Of a DNA stretch of 64,000 bases, positions 1-12,600 are shown piece by piece. The stretch is taken from assembly GCF_021018805.1 (NCBI RefSeq), contig NC_086247.1, forward strand, positions 138,611,602-138,675,601, in the 5' to 3' direction. The stretch is from Prinia subflava (Eukaryota; Chordata; Aves; Passeriformes; Cisticolidae). Position 1 is the first letter of the stretch. Each line of letters begins with the position of its first letter. The position numbers and the translations under genes were made by a program. The notes under the pieces were generated by a model, which was not told the DNA's origin, did not search any database, and worked only from the letters and a program-made list of their open reading frames with translations.

Positions 1-3000
1 CAGGAGGTGAAGCACATAGGCATTGTGCAAGCACCAACACCACCATAAACAAACCACAGCTCTAAAATATGTGTCTCCTGACTGCAGGAGGTAACATGGG
101 TGCTGTATTTAAAATCTCCACCTGCTGATGGACCAACAACATCCATGAGGATGGAAGAGAACCTAGGGAAGGGAGAAGTCAGCTCTCCATGCCCTGCAGA
201 AATCTCGTGGATTAAAGGTCTGTAGTTTAGCAGGATAAACATCGCCCTTTGTCCACCAGGGACAGGTATCACTTATTTTCCCTGCAGAAGGGAGGACCCC
301 CAGTGCCCTGTGCGAGGCCCCAGCTCAGCACACTGCTCTGCACAGGCCTGCCCGGGCTCCAGCCGGGAACATGGCCCAGCACTTCTCCCACTGCTCATCA
401 ATATAAGATGTGCATCCAGCCACACAAACAGCATGGATCTGCATATAACCTGCTCTGTTACTAAATACTTAGCAGCAATATCCAGCTCCTGTGGCCATCA
501 CCTGGCCCAAAAAGCCTCTGAATCTTCAATGATGAAAAATGTTTGGCTATTCCCCTCCTCTGGCCAAATGCCTCTTAGCAACATCTGCAAAAAGGTTGTA
601 ACTTTGTAATGCAAAACAAGGCCATGATTGTCACAGCGACACAAGTTTTAAGGTATTACTTCTATCTGTGTCTCACAGTGATGAGCCTGAATTTAAAGCA
701 GCAATGTGCATTATGCAGTTAACATTAGAAAAATCACAGGATCTTTCCAGTATTTTGGAAATTTTTTCATTTTGTTGTAGACCTATCCTATAGGTTCATT
801 TTTAGTTGTTTGTTTTCTTTTCCTTTGGAAACCCAGATATCAGATTCAAAATCAAATGCTGCTTTTTAATAATTACAGAATGATGGGATTTATTTATAGG
901 ATGGGCTGTTAAGTCGTGCAATTCAATAAAGAAGAAGTAGCAGAAGTAGCAATTGCAATTGCAGAAGTAGCAATCTTGTTGCTGCAAGTTGCAAACACCT
1001 CACCTTTATTATGTCTATATTTCCCTGGGTATGGTATGGTTTAAATCTAAGGAATGAATACTTTCTCTATGGCAGCAGTGCCTTCCATTTCTGTTAAAAA
1101 TTGCAGTATCTTGTTCTGCCACGTTTGGTAAAATAATTAAGCTTCTACAGAGATTTCTGGTGTGGAGACACCAGCAAGCCACAACACTGAATTTGTTATG
1201 ATCCAGTTGGTAAGGATTTTATATTTAGTGTGTCTTCAGTTTTATTGTCTGGGATACTGTGAAAAACACCTGATATTAAATTATGCTCTATTTCTTACAG
1301 ACTTACTTCCTCTCTCCTTCTGATAGCATGGTGCAAGGCCTGTCACTACAATAATGGGACACTGAAGTAAAAAAGACATCTGTCATGGATTTGGCCAGAT
1401 GGCAGATTTCAGTTTTTAAATCCAGTTTAGAATTGGGATAAAATTAAATGAAGGATTTTGAACAGAAATGGAGTTTAGAGAGACAAGATCAGAAAAGTCA
1501 AATCTTTTTGTTCTGCTGCTATTATAATGAAACAGCATTTTTCTTTCAAAAACTCATTTTGAAGGCCAGCAAAATTATTTTTAAAAGGTCTTATCTCATA
1601 AAAAGTAGATGAAATGTTTCATATTGGGTCAAATAAAATGCTTGTTTGAACAAAGCTGGGGGGTTTTTTTTGAGCATGTACTTTTTGCAACCATATCAGC
1701 TATGCAATTATTTAAATTGAAATAATCCTGCTCTGATCTGTAAAACTATAGACCGCGACTAATTTCTTTAATGCTCACCCACTTACTTTGGAATACTATC
1801 AAAGTATCTGGACTAAAAAATTTGATCAACTTCAGAGCATAAAATGCAGTTTTATGCACTCTAGCTAAGGCAATGAAAAAGTAGTTACAATTAAATCCTT
1901 CCTTTGAGCAATACTTTCTTTTTATTGAATATTTTTTAAAAACAGGAATATACACAAGAAACAGGAACTGGAAATTGTTACATCTCATGCATGACTGATT
2001 GTTAAACAACTGCATAAATCTGTTCATTATTGTTCAGAAAACTGATGAAAATATTCTTTTGTTGTTTCAAATGATCTGTACTCCATGGTCAAAATTCAAG
2101 TGATGTACCTTGCTGCTCAGCACAGTGGTAAAAGGTGTGCTGGGATCCTCTGGAGTCCCCTGGGTTGCAGCTGGTAGAGGACACAGCCAGTACTGGGCAC
2201 AGGTACCATGCAATTGGTGGCAGAATGACCCAAGGGGTGACCACAGGTGGGGATCATGACAACTTGGAGTACAGGCTGAGGGATGTGCTAAGGTGCTGTC
2301 CCATTTGCTGCCACTGATTGCAGGTGACATCTCTTGGGGCACCCTCCCCAGCCCCAGCAGAACAGCTTCTTTCTTCATTTCAGTGAGGCACACTTGGCCG
2401 AGCTGCCCCTGCTGCCTCTGAGGCACATGCAGGCTCTGAGTTCTTGCTCCCAGGACAGGTTTCCATACGGTTCTGGCTCCTGCAGCAGCTCCCAAAAGAT
2501 CCTGACTGGTTGGAATGCAGTGCTCCCCCAGATCCTGTGTGATTGCATGGTGCCCACCCTGTCTCTTCCATCCCACACTTGGGAGGGGGATCAAGTCTTC
2601 AGAGCTGCAAGACTATGAAGAGACTTGAAACTGATTTAGGAAGAACAAAGCAGAAATGACAGCAGAGAAAAATCTAACACTGATCCCTCAGCAGGAGGCA
2701 CCCTGGGTGCTCTTTGGCCTCTGCACCTACTGGTACCTTTTTGTTCAGCCTTTGCCCAATGTAAGCACAGCACCATCCTGTTTCCTAAGTCCTGGTACAA
2801 TTTTTGAATCCATGCACTCTGGTTTGATACTTCAGAAATAGGCTGTTATAGTGCTGAACATGTCACTGTCACAGCAAGCATTGCCAATATGGCCCAGCAG
2901 CCACTCAAATGTCCCTAAGGGCTCCAAGCCTTGTGGCAGCTCATTTTGGTGTTGAAATCAGGGAACAAAAAGTACTACTGTGTACAAGTAATATGAGTTT

Positions 3001-3848
3001 AAAACACATCTTTGAATCCCAAACACTGTGTTTGTGGTTTTGTACCTCTCCTCAAACTGCTAAGGTTGCTGCAGCTTCTCTAGGACCATATACCTTATGA
3101 ATATCTTGTGAAAGGTTGGAGAACCTTCAGCACATTTCTCCCTTTGCACAGGGTCTCTCTCAAGAGAACTCATGTCAAGCTTCTGCTGAAGGAGCACTTT
3201 TGGACTGCGTCTCTGATGTCATAGGCTACATGACAACAATGATTATATGATGTATATTGAAATAGGGAAATACCAAGGAACATTACACATATTGCATTCA
3301 TCAAATCTGCCTGGTCAAAGTAGACCCCTTAATAGATATATTTAGTACATAAAATAACAGTTAAAGACTGTTTTCATTTTAGTTTTTTATTCTCCCTCAA
3401 ACAATCAGAAATACTCTGCATGTGCAACTGAAACCCGTGTTAAATTAGGCTTAGAGGGCTCATATTTATTCACTTTGGATCATTAAATCAAGTCAAATTC
3501 TAGCCTGGGATGAAAAAAGTTTCCTTATTAAGTGATAGTAAAACACTGAATAATTTGATCTTTCCATGTAATTATGTCAAACAACTTTGTTTGCAGTAAA
3601 GAAGATACCAGCAGTAAATGCAGCCCTTGAGACCACAACAGAAAGGCCTCCAATTTGAGGAGATATTTCTAGTTCACATCAAACTAGACATAAAGAATTA
3701 CCAGCTCCTAGAATGATTAACATCATCTCTCTGTCTCTCTTTGAAAAGTGACCTCCAGTCTGACAGCGTCATACAGAAATAGAATGAGTTTGAATTACTA
3801 ATCTCATTTAGGCCTCATCAATGTAACTAGCCAGCTAATCCTATTACC
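1..3848. other. Unique AT-rich DNA, no gene recognised
   Basis: Mostly AT-rich single-copy-looking sequence. A GC-richer patch at about 2100-2620 carries overlapping open frames on both strands (longest about 175 codons on the minus strand, 2067-2594). Neither strand shows a recognisable domain and the two strands are about equally open, which is what GC-rich non-coding DNA gives. Short open frames near 249-609 are equally featureless. I see no LINE or LTR signature here. Confidence 0.6.
931..974. repeat. Short direct-repeat cluster (AGAAGTAGCA units)
   Basis: Three copies of a GAAGTAGCA-like unit lie within 44 bp, with a small palindromic core GCAATTGCAATTGC between copies two and three. 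It is a local low-order duplication, probably from replication slippage. I see no function. Confidence 0.6.
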
Positions 3849-3862
3849 TTTTTTTTTTTTTT
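3849..3862. repeat. Poly-T tract (T14)
   Basis: An uninterrupted run of 14 T is visible. Upstream sequence shows no retroposon body, so I treat it as a simple homopolymer. Confidence 0.8.
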
Positions 3863-6800
3863 GTTTTCATATATTTCATTGGAAAAGTGTTAGAGACCAG
3901 CATGGTATACTGCCATGACAACCAGACAGAAGTTCCCTGCTGCAAACACACCCTGTCCCCTTTCCCTGTGGGGAGTCTTTAGAGGAGGAGAGCCTAGTAC
4001 AGGTTTTTTACTTTGAGCACAATTTGGCAGGACATAATCTGCCAAACCTGCTGGGCAGGTTGGCTCGAGTCCCTGCCTAAGGCACTCATCACTGCTGCCT
4101 GTTGCCAGCCTTTCCTAGAAGAGGATGTTCTTTTTTCTTGCTACAGTCCTTCAGCCTCGGAAGCTTGGGTTCATCAATAGAAGCAGTGACTCAAGGGAAT
4201 CTGAATCAGTCATGAGCAAGCTGATGTTCAGCTTCATCTCTTAACTCCCAGCTACTCCAGTGACCTTTAAATAATTCCTCTCCTTTCCTAGAGTCCCATG
4301 CCAGCTGTTGTCATGGTTTAAAATGGGTTATTCATTTTGGCCCTTAATCCTTCTCTGTAATCTGGCCCCTTTAGTACCTCTTTGATAGCACAAACAATCC
4401 TAGACATTGTTATTTTTAAGATTTTTCTGTTTCCCTTTTTCTTAGCAACAATTCTGAGAGTTCAGAAGTATATTTTCTGTCAGTTACTGACATTCATCCT
4501 GGCTAGTCTTTCATGTATTTTTACTTTCCCTACTGTGCCTCTCTTTTCTCCACTGCCATTTACTGCGGGTGGCTCTCAGGAGGAACCTGGGTTCACCCTC
4601 CAGCTCACTGGGATGTATCAGTGCACTCTCACAGTCAGCTTCCATGGGCTGGGTTTTATGCAGAAAGGTGCAGAGTACCCAGGTCAAGTGGGAGTCCAGC
4701 AAGCCCCAGCAGGTCCCTTGGGCAGCAGGATTGCCAGCCAGAGCTCTGCACTGCTCTGCAGTATAAACCTGCTGCAGAGTTTATAGAAAGGCTAGCACTT
4801 AACCCTTCTGATGTGAGGGCTGAAGCTGCAGGACTGGGTGGGGGAGATCCTGCCTTGAGTGTTTGTCTTTATTGCACCTTTCACTAAATCAGTACTAAAA
4901 GCCTTTTCCTCTGCCCCTCCCAGCCTGCAAAATGCACTGGGTCAAGTTCGGCTCGTCTCTGTGTCCAGAGAGCTGATGGATCCCAGAGCTGAGCACCCAC
5001 AAGGCAATGGTGGAAGGAGCCCATGTTCCCAGTCCCAAACCATTTCATCCAAAGCTGCATTGCTGGGCAGGGAAAGGAACTCTGGGGAGACAAGACCTCA
5101 TCCTTCAGCTCCATCACATGCCCTGTGTGCCAAGGCCCCAATGTCAAGGGGTTCGATTGGCAGCACTGCTCTGCTGGATTTGCTGCTGAGGTTAGCTTAG
5201 CTTAGCTGCTCTGCTAAGTTTGCTGCCTTAATTTTTGCAGTGCCTAATCCTTCTTAGCTGTGCCCCTAAAAACTGTATGGATCCCAGGCCTCAGGCCTTC
5301 TGTTAACCTGCAGTTTTGGTCCACAGCTGATTGGATCACTGGTGGGTTCAGTAAAAGGGGAAGAAGCAATTTCCTCCTGAGGCATAAGAAGCACCACAGC
5401 TTCTACCTCTAACCTTTGATTTTCCTCGTTGTCTGGTCCAGGTGCCACAGGACCTTTTTTTCTGAGTTAATCTCCTTCAAAATCTCATGAGAAAACAGGG
5501 ATGTGCAGGAGATCAAGGAAGAGGAGGGTTTGAAGTGGGAATCCAGACCAAATGTGTGGGTGAGTAAAACCTGGCTGGGTTGTGGAGGACCCAGGACTGA
5601 GTTCCATGAGAGGACAGTCATGGGGTGGCTTTGGATGGTGTTGGTGAAGTGAGTGCAAGAGGGAGGGACAAGGTGGGCAGCAGCATTTTTGCAGACTCAG
5701 AAGAGAGGAATGAGTGCCAAGAGACACAAGAGCAAGAACTTGGAGCAATCAGGCTGGGAGAGTCTAACTTAAATCTAATGGCTGTAGGGTTGGAAGGAAA
5801 GGAACATTAATGTAATTTTTCTAAATCCCAGACTAAGAACCAGATTCCTTGAGAAAGCCTTCGGATTAACTGATAGCACCACACAAAATATGCAGACATA
5901 GCTTACATTTTTCTCAGGCTTTAACTACCTTAATATCTCAGATAATAGAAGGATGTCAGAAAAATTTAAACACCCAGAAGCTCTTGGAATTTGTAAAGCT
6001 CTCCCAGAACTTAATTAGACCTAGTTATTGAATCTGAAAAATTATTTCACTGTGCGCTCTCTTTTTTCTTTTTTTTTTAATTTCATTTATTTTATTTTTT
6101 CTTTTATCTGCAGTGCTCCATACTGGAGTTCACACTGTCCTGTAAGTGCCACAGGATCCCCGCCACCAGACAAGACCACCAAGTCCAGCACCTTATTTTT
6201 GGCTAAAAGTTTCAAGGAAGGTATGTTCTTCTCCAGGACTGTAGCACACTGGATCAGCAAGGCTAGGCTTAGCTACAGGCCATGGCTGTCAAACCCCAGG
6301 CCTGGCCTCTGTGACCTGAACCTTTCCTACCCAGTCAATGAGAATGACAAACATTTAGGAACAAAACAATTTAAAGTGTTCCATAAAGACAGTTAATATC
6401 CAATGAGATTTTACTCCCAAGCTCATCCCCAGTTCTTTCTGGGGAGAAACAGATCAGAAAACAACCAAAGCAACAGCCACCATTTTGTGATACATGATGC
6501 TTATTCTCTTATATCAAAACACTTCAAGAGACTGGTTTTTTTGAGTTATCATTTCTCTTTCTTAAGGGGAAGAATAACAAGGAGAATATCTCATAAATTT
6601 TAATAGAATTGAACATCATATAACTCCGTATGGAATAATTTTTTCTACATTTTCATGACTAGGATATTCCAAAAGGTGTAGAGGTGTTCTCCTAGGGAGA
6701 AAAGTGAGTGAGCTCTGGCCACAGACTGAACTGCTGACATATCAAGGAGGCAGCTCCCTCTTTCTTCTGTCCTACAAGTCCTTATCCTGTCCGTGTGTGC

Positions 6801-9646
6801 TGTGGAGGAGGCCTGGGAGAGGATGCAAGAGGAGTAGATCTGCTGCTCCTCACAAGTCAGTTTTGACTCCAAGGAAAAGTTAACAGGAAGATCAACAGAG
6901 TGGTGGCTTTCAGGCATCCTGTGCCCTGTACAGCAGAGGGTACCAGAGGTTTCTTATCAGTAACTTCAAACATTAGCTACACTTCCAGACCCCATCACTC
7001 ACATTGTCTGTCTTGAGACAGAAGGGAAAGGACAGCAGTCACTCAAGGTGACTGCCTGCTGCCCTCTGGGTTTTTCCTGATCCTTGGAGCCAGGGTTGCA
7101 TTTTAAAAATTATTGAACTTAGGAACAATGGGGAGAGAGAGATGTCCGGATGTATAATTACACTGATCTCATTTATGCATCTGCTTTAGGATGGAATGAA
7201 TTGTGCCCTAGATTCACTAACTCTAGATACTCAGATTGTGGTGACCACTTCAGATAAAGAGACTGCCAGGGGAACCCCATCCTGTGAGACAAGTTGCTCT
7301 GAAAGTGTGTGGTTAACTCAGCAATCTCCTGAGACAGGTCTTTTTCTGATTTACTGTATATGAGCTCAAGGCAGTTTGATAATAAATTGAAATACATTCT
7401 TAAATTAAATAAGAATATTCATGCAACACATGGCACCAGTTTGAACTGAACTATTGCACATTCTTATGTAGATACGGGATGTGATGATATGCTTGATCTT
7501 TTATTATGAAGAACTGATTAGACTGAAGTAACCTTTTTGCTATTAGCAAAATAAAGAACTGAAGTTATCAAAGAGTTCTCATTTTAAGACTGTCGCAGTA
7601 TCTATGCCAGTCCATCCAATGTTCATAATCAAGCAAGAATTTCTTAATGTTGCTTCTTTACCCCTACTTTTTTTTTTTATTATTTTCTTGCTTGATCTGG
7701 AGCAGTTCAGCCCCCACATATTATTCACAGTTCCAAACTGGAGCTACTTCTGTTATCTCAGAAATGCTCCAGTTGTGTCCAAGCTGACACTTCTCTAGCA
7801 AGAAGAGCAACAAGGAACAGTCAGTCTGGCCATAAATGTCTGTATGTATATAGGGAGTAGCTTAGAGAAAAGTCAAGGACTGAAGGATTTTAGAAAATAT
7901 TAAATGCTTTCTTTACAGGCCATACTGCTGTCACAAGAGTGCAGTTACTGGGGTAAATCAAACTAATTCAAGGCTTAGGGAAGAGTGAACATTTGTTTTC
8001 TCAAACAAATCTATTATCCTCAAAGCTTGCAGGATCTCCCTTGCTGTGACAGCTCAGATCAAATTCAAATGACTGCTATAAAATGAGAATGATGCACCAG
8101 ATGAAAAGTATAAAGAGGTTGATCTGTGTGAACTCAGTGTATTGAGTTCACAGAGCAGTGCACAGTAGTGAAGGGCTCTGAAAGGACTGTGTTCACAGAG
8201 TTACATGGATGCCTTTTCAAAGAGCAGGCTGACAACTTGCTAGAACATGAGAATTGTGCTGAAAGATTGAATTCTGAAAGGCTTCTCCACCACCTGAGCC
8301 AGGCAGGCTGAATCTGCTCTCCTCATGTCCGCCCCAGGAGCTGTTCTCGCCATCCTCTGCAAACACTGAATGCAATCCCCTGTCCAAAGTTAGGCATTTT
8401 GATGCTTTCTGTTCCTCTGAAAACTCAAAAGCAACAGGGCTGTTTCAGGCCTTGGTATCTGGAGAACAGCAGCAGCAATGCACAGGACTGGCAGCAGTGG
8501 GATGAAAATCTGGACTGCACGTTAGAATTTTTATAAAAACAAGCCTCTGGGGAATAATCTCATTATAGGTTACTGTAGCCTCATTATCTCACTATTTAAG
8601 TTTGCTCCCTGGGTATTACCTCATTAGTTTCTTGTATGCTGTGAACCTGTTGTTTCTCTCGTGGTCTTTTGCTTCACACTCCAATTAGAAGCAGTTTTGG
8701 GCAGGCACCATCTTGTGAAGACAATTGTCTGGAGGAACCCGCTCTGTGGTGGGGTCTTGGAAATGCTGCTGTACTACAGGCAGAAAACAGCCATCCTTGA
8801 TTTCCTGAGAAGTCCTGGGATCCAGAGGGGCCTGGTCAAGCTGTGAAGTGCTCCCTGCTGAGACAGTCTGCACACAGGGCACAGGGGTGGGGTGGGCTTC
8901 CATGAAAAATAGGCTCAATCACAGAGATACAGGCAATAATAAAAATGAAACTAAAAGTACATGGCAAAAAGATGTGTGAGAAAAAGCTTCAACCTGACAA
9001 AGAGGAGGCAGGAAACAGAGACTGTCTGAGTCTCAGTGCTACGGGTGTGTGGTCTGTGAGTGACAGAGCTGCAAGACAGCCCCAACATCACTTTCCATGA
9101 CTGTAAGTAGAGGGATAAGTAGGACATTGAGCCTTTTTTCTGAGGAGGGTCTGACCTATTTTTTAATCTGCAATGCAAAAAAGTGCATGTGTAAGGGATT
9201 AAAGAGGAGGGGTAGAAGGAATAGAATGGAAGGAGTGAAAGAGATAGTGAGGAATTTAGTTGAGGACTGACTCAGGGTTAGAGAAGGACAATTTAACTTC
9301 CAAGGTTAAGAGAAGGACAGCTTTCCATCCTATTAAAACTATACCATTATCACCATACTACCAACGGATATATTTTTAAGACTATGGTCTATAAAAATGA
9401 GCGCAGCACAAGGACAGATTTTCTTCCTTTTCTTTTATCACTCAAGACCTCAGATAAACTAAGGCAAAGGGCATAGTCCATAACTCAGTTATGGTGGTCT
9501 CTGTGCCTGGAAAGATCACACACATACCCCAGACAAAACCTATAAAGACAGTCCTTGAGAGCAAAGCAATCCAGGAGATAGTCTTCATGGAAAAGACAAT
9601 TTTATGTTACCAGGAATGATCATAAATACACTTATTCAATGCATGG
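3863..9646. other. Unique DNA, no gene recognised
   Basis: Alternating AT-rich and moderately GC-rich sequence. Open frames at about 4380-5200 overlap on both strands and match no family I know. A small imperfect duplication at 5166-5226 is listed separately. The rest, including 5800-8600, contains only short frames of about 60-120 codons with no signal peptide, domain or splice pattern that I can support. Confidence 0.55.
5166..5226. repeat. Imperfect 40-bp-spaced duplication with TTAGC units
   Basis: A 21-bp motif beginning CTGCTCTGCT occurs at 5166-5186 and again at 5206-5226 with a few changes. Between the copies is a short run of TTAGC pentamers. It is a local tandem duplication without recognised function. 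Confidence 0.6.
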
Positions 9647-9684
9647 AAATGTACCTAAATGTATGTAAATGTATGTAAATGTAT
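9647..9684. repeat. Decamer tandem repeat (ATGTATGTAA)
   Basis: About 3.5 copies of a 10-bp unit, ATGTATGTAA, run head to tail with slight divergence at the left edge. It is a simple microsatellite-like repeat. Confidence 0.75.
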
Positions 9685-12600
9685 CTTCATTCTCCCCAGG
9701 TTCTAGATAACAGAATTGGTCTTAATTAAAGAGAAAAGCGGGCTGGGACCAGGAGTATTGAGGATTGATCTGCATGCAGCCTTCTAGGCAGAGTAAGAAT
9801 TCCAGTTCACCTGGGGACACAGCAGGGACCTGGCAGTGATGACAGCCCAGACTCCACGCAGGACAATGGGCATTCCCTTAATAAACATACTCCTCATGCA
9901 ACAGACTAGGCTCACCCAATGACAGCTCAGGCAATATATGCCCAATCTGCCACAGGCTAGACAAAGGCATACAGGCAGAGGGATTCAGCTGGACTTCAAA
10001 GGAATGGGAAACTTTTCCAGGTACCCTCACATTAGAGTTCATGGGGAAAGGAAGGGACATGCTTACAAAGTAATGATGGTCCTTTCCCACATGGCTCCTT
10101 CCTGAGGAGCACATAGGCTGCAGTAGGTTGACAACTGTCAGGAGGGAATGGACATCATCAGTCCTGGAAGTGGACATTTCTTGTGGTCACTGGCCAAGTG
10201 AGAAGCTGGCCAGTGCCAGTTCTGTTTGAAATTGTGTTATAAAGCTATTGAATAAATGATATAAAGCTATTGAAGAGGTCTTATGGCAGCAAAATCTAAA
10301 TCTTTCATTAATGAAAGAACAGCAGATGAATAATCACAATAAAAGTGTCTGTTACCATGGGACAGGGAAATAGGAACACAATGGGTATTTGATGAGCAGC
10401 GATTAGTCTGGCTCCACAGACTATTTGGGAAACGGAGAAAAAGAATAGCTTGTATGAAATGCCAAATTCAAAAGACACAATTGGGAAGCTTAGGTCAAAG
10501 AAATTAAGGATGGCTACACCAAAATGAGATGCTGTCTCTGTGGATCTATGGTCAAAGTGAAACTTTCGAGTACAAGTTATGTCTATGAGCCTATAATTAC
10601 AGGGTGTCAGGCATCTCACGGATGTGGAGAGGCTGAGCTCAGGCTATGCACACCTCCCACCTGGCACTTTCTGACTTTGTGCATGTCTTCAACCTTATTG
10701 TTTTCACATTGTTCCCCAAACCTCGCCGAGGTATTCCCAGCTCTAAGGTCACCGTGACAGTCCCTGCCTGAGGGGTACTCCACAGCTATGCAGAGCTATC
10801 TTGCCCCATGTTGGGTCTCACTCAGCAGCGTGGCTGGCTTGCTGCTGTACAAGTGACTGGAGTCCTTCTGGGGTCTCTCTGCGTGAAGTGGGACCTCCTG
10901 ACCGAGTGACAGCCAAGAGAGCAGCAAAAGAGAAAAGAGATGGATGTGACAGGGCCAAGTCACTGGACCACACATGCTAACACAACTGGGAAAATCTAAG
11001 AGAAAACCGTAACTGTGAAGAAGAGACAAATACTGAAGCAAATGCACCTCTTTGGAGGGGTAGTTTCTCATCAGCAGAGTGGGCAAACGCTGGCATTAGA
11101 GGAATAGCAATAGAAGGCAGTAGAAGGCAATAGAATGGCAATAGAAGGTCTCACTTCAGGATGCACTCTGCTCCATTGTGGGGACAGGTAAACTACAGGA
11201 TAGGATCCAAAATAAATGGGAAGAGGCAGAACAGGTAATACCATCATTTGATAATAACTGCCTGGTAATTCTATACAGGACTGTAATTAAAGACAGCAGA
11301 ACCATCATACCCAAAGTGCTACATAAAAATTACATTGAAAGGAGCCCAGGAAGCTCATTTGCCTAAGAAAAGGAACAGAGACATTTTATACTACTTCAAA
11401 GGAGAAGTTACTGAAGATGTTAAAGCTTTTTCATGTATACCAAGAACACAGTCAGTTCAAGTGAAACCATCCATATAAGCAGCACAGAGAAAATTGTCAT
11501 TTGTTTCTACAGCAACAGATTTGTTCAAGCTGCTATGGAATCACATCCCCACATCTCTTCAATGAACTTTATATAATATTTTTCATGACTTTTGGCAAAG
11601 TTTGGTAGAAAAAGCAGATATGCAGAACAAATCTTTCAGTAGGTATGGTAGCAAAATAGTGATGTGTAACAGTGGGCCACACTTCACGGGGTATGACTGG
11701 GTTTTTTAAATTGGAATTCATCTAAATCATCATCATCTCTGTGGGAAACAGTCTAGCCAACAAAGCCATTACTGATGCATACACCAGACACTGACCAATA
11801 CAGCACTACTGCTTTTTATAGAGCACTGATCAGTGCATGGACATACACCTATATTGGGCTAGAAACTGGCTTGATAAGAAAAATAATTTTAGGTCAGACA
11901 GACACAGGAACTTTTTAGAATCTGCAATGAAAAAACAAGAAAACATAAGACAAGGAGACTCAATCTGAAACTTTTGATTTAACATCCAAGAGAACCTTTC
12001 ATTTCAGAGTAATCCCTGAAAATGTTTGTGCTTCTTTTTGAAGTTCCTGAGTTAAAAAAAGTTTCTGACTAAAAGAATAAACAAAGTTCTGTTTAAAACA
12101 TCAAATCAAAAGGTTCTTTATCTTGTTTTCTCAAGGACATCAGAGTGTCAGAGAGAAAATCTTCTCCAAGAACAAAAGTACTTTTTAATTAATTTACCTG
12201 ATCTGAACTCATCAAACCATCTTTCTAAGCCTTGTTTTTAGAAAAAATGTCCTATATGTAAAGAAAAAACCTCCACTCTAGTTAACCTGTTCTGTCATTT
12301 TCTCAGAACACTGACAAATAGGATTTGCTCTCTATAAAAAATCTCATACCAGAGAAGCTGTAGATACATATAAAAGAAGAGATGAAACAACAAAGTTGTG
12401 AGAAGCCTTAGAGGGAAAGGAATCCACAGAAGCAGCAGCAGCCTGGGGGCTACCCAAGGTGTGAATCCCCCCAGGCTGGGTGACCTGCAGACAAAATCTC
12501 TTGGTGCAGGGAGCAGATGCACATGGGCACAACAGCAGCAGTGCTGCCTGCAGCAGTCGGGCTGGGGGACCTGGTGCTCAGCTTTTGGCTCCTGTGATCT

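Noticed and set aside
2067..2594. 175-codon minus-strand frame
   Set aside because: Plus-strand frames cover the same DNA and no domain is recognisable.
4312..4340. TGTCATGGTTTAA, resembling the start of some bird LTRs
   Set aside because: No matching CA end, terminal repeat or LTR body follows.
5149..5160. GGTTCGATTGG, resembling a tRNA B box
   Set aside because: No A box at the right distance, no acceptor stem and no cloverleaf can be drawn.
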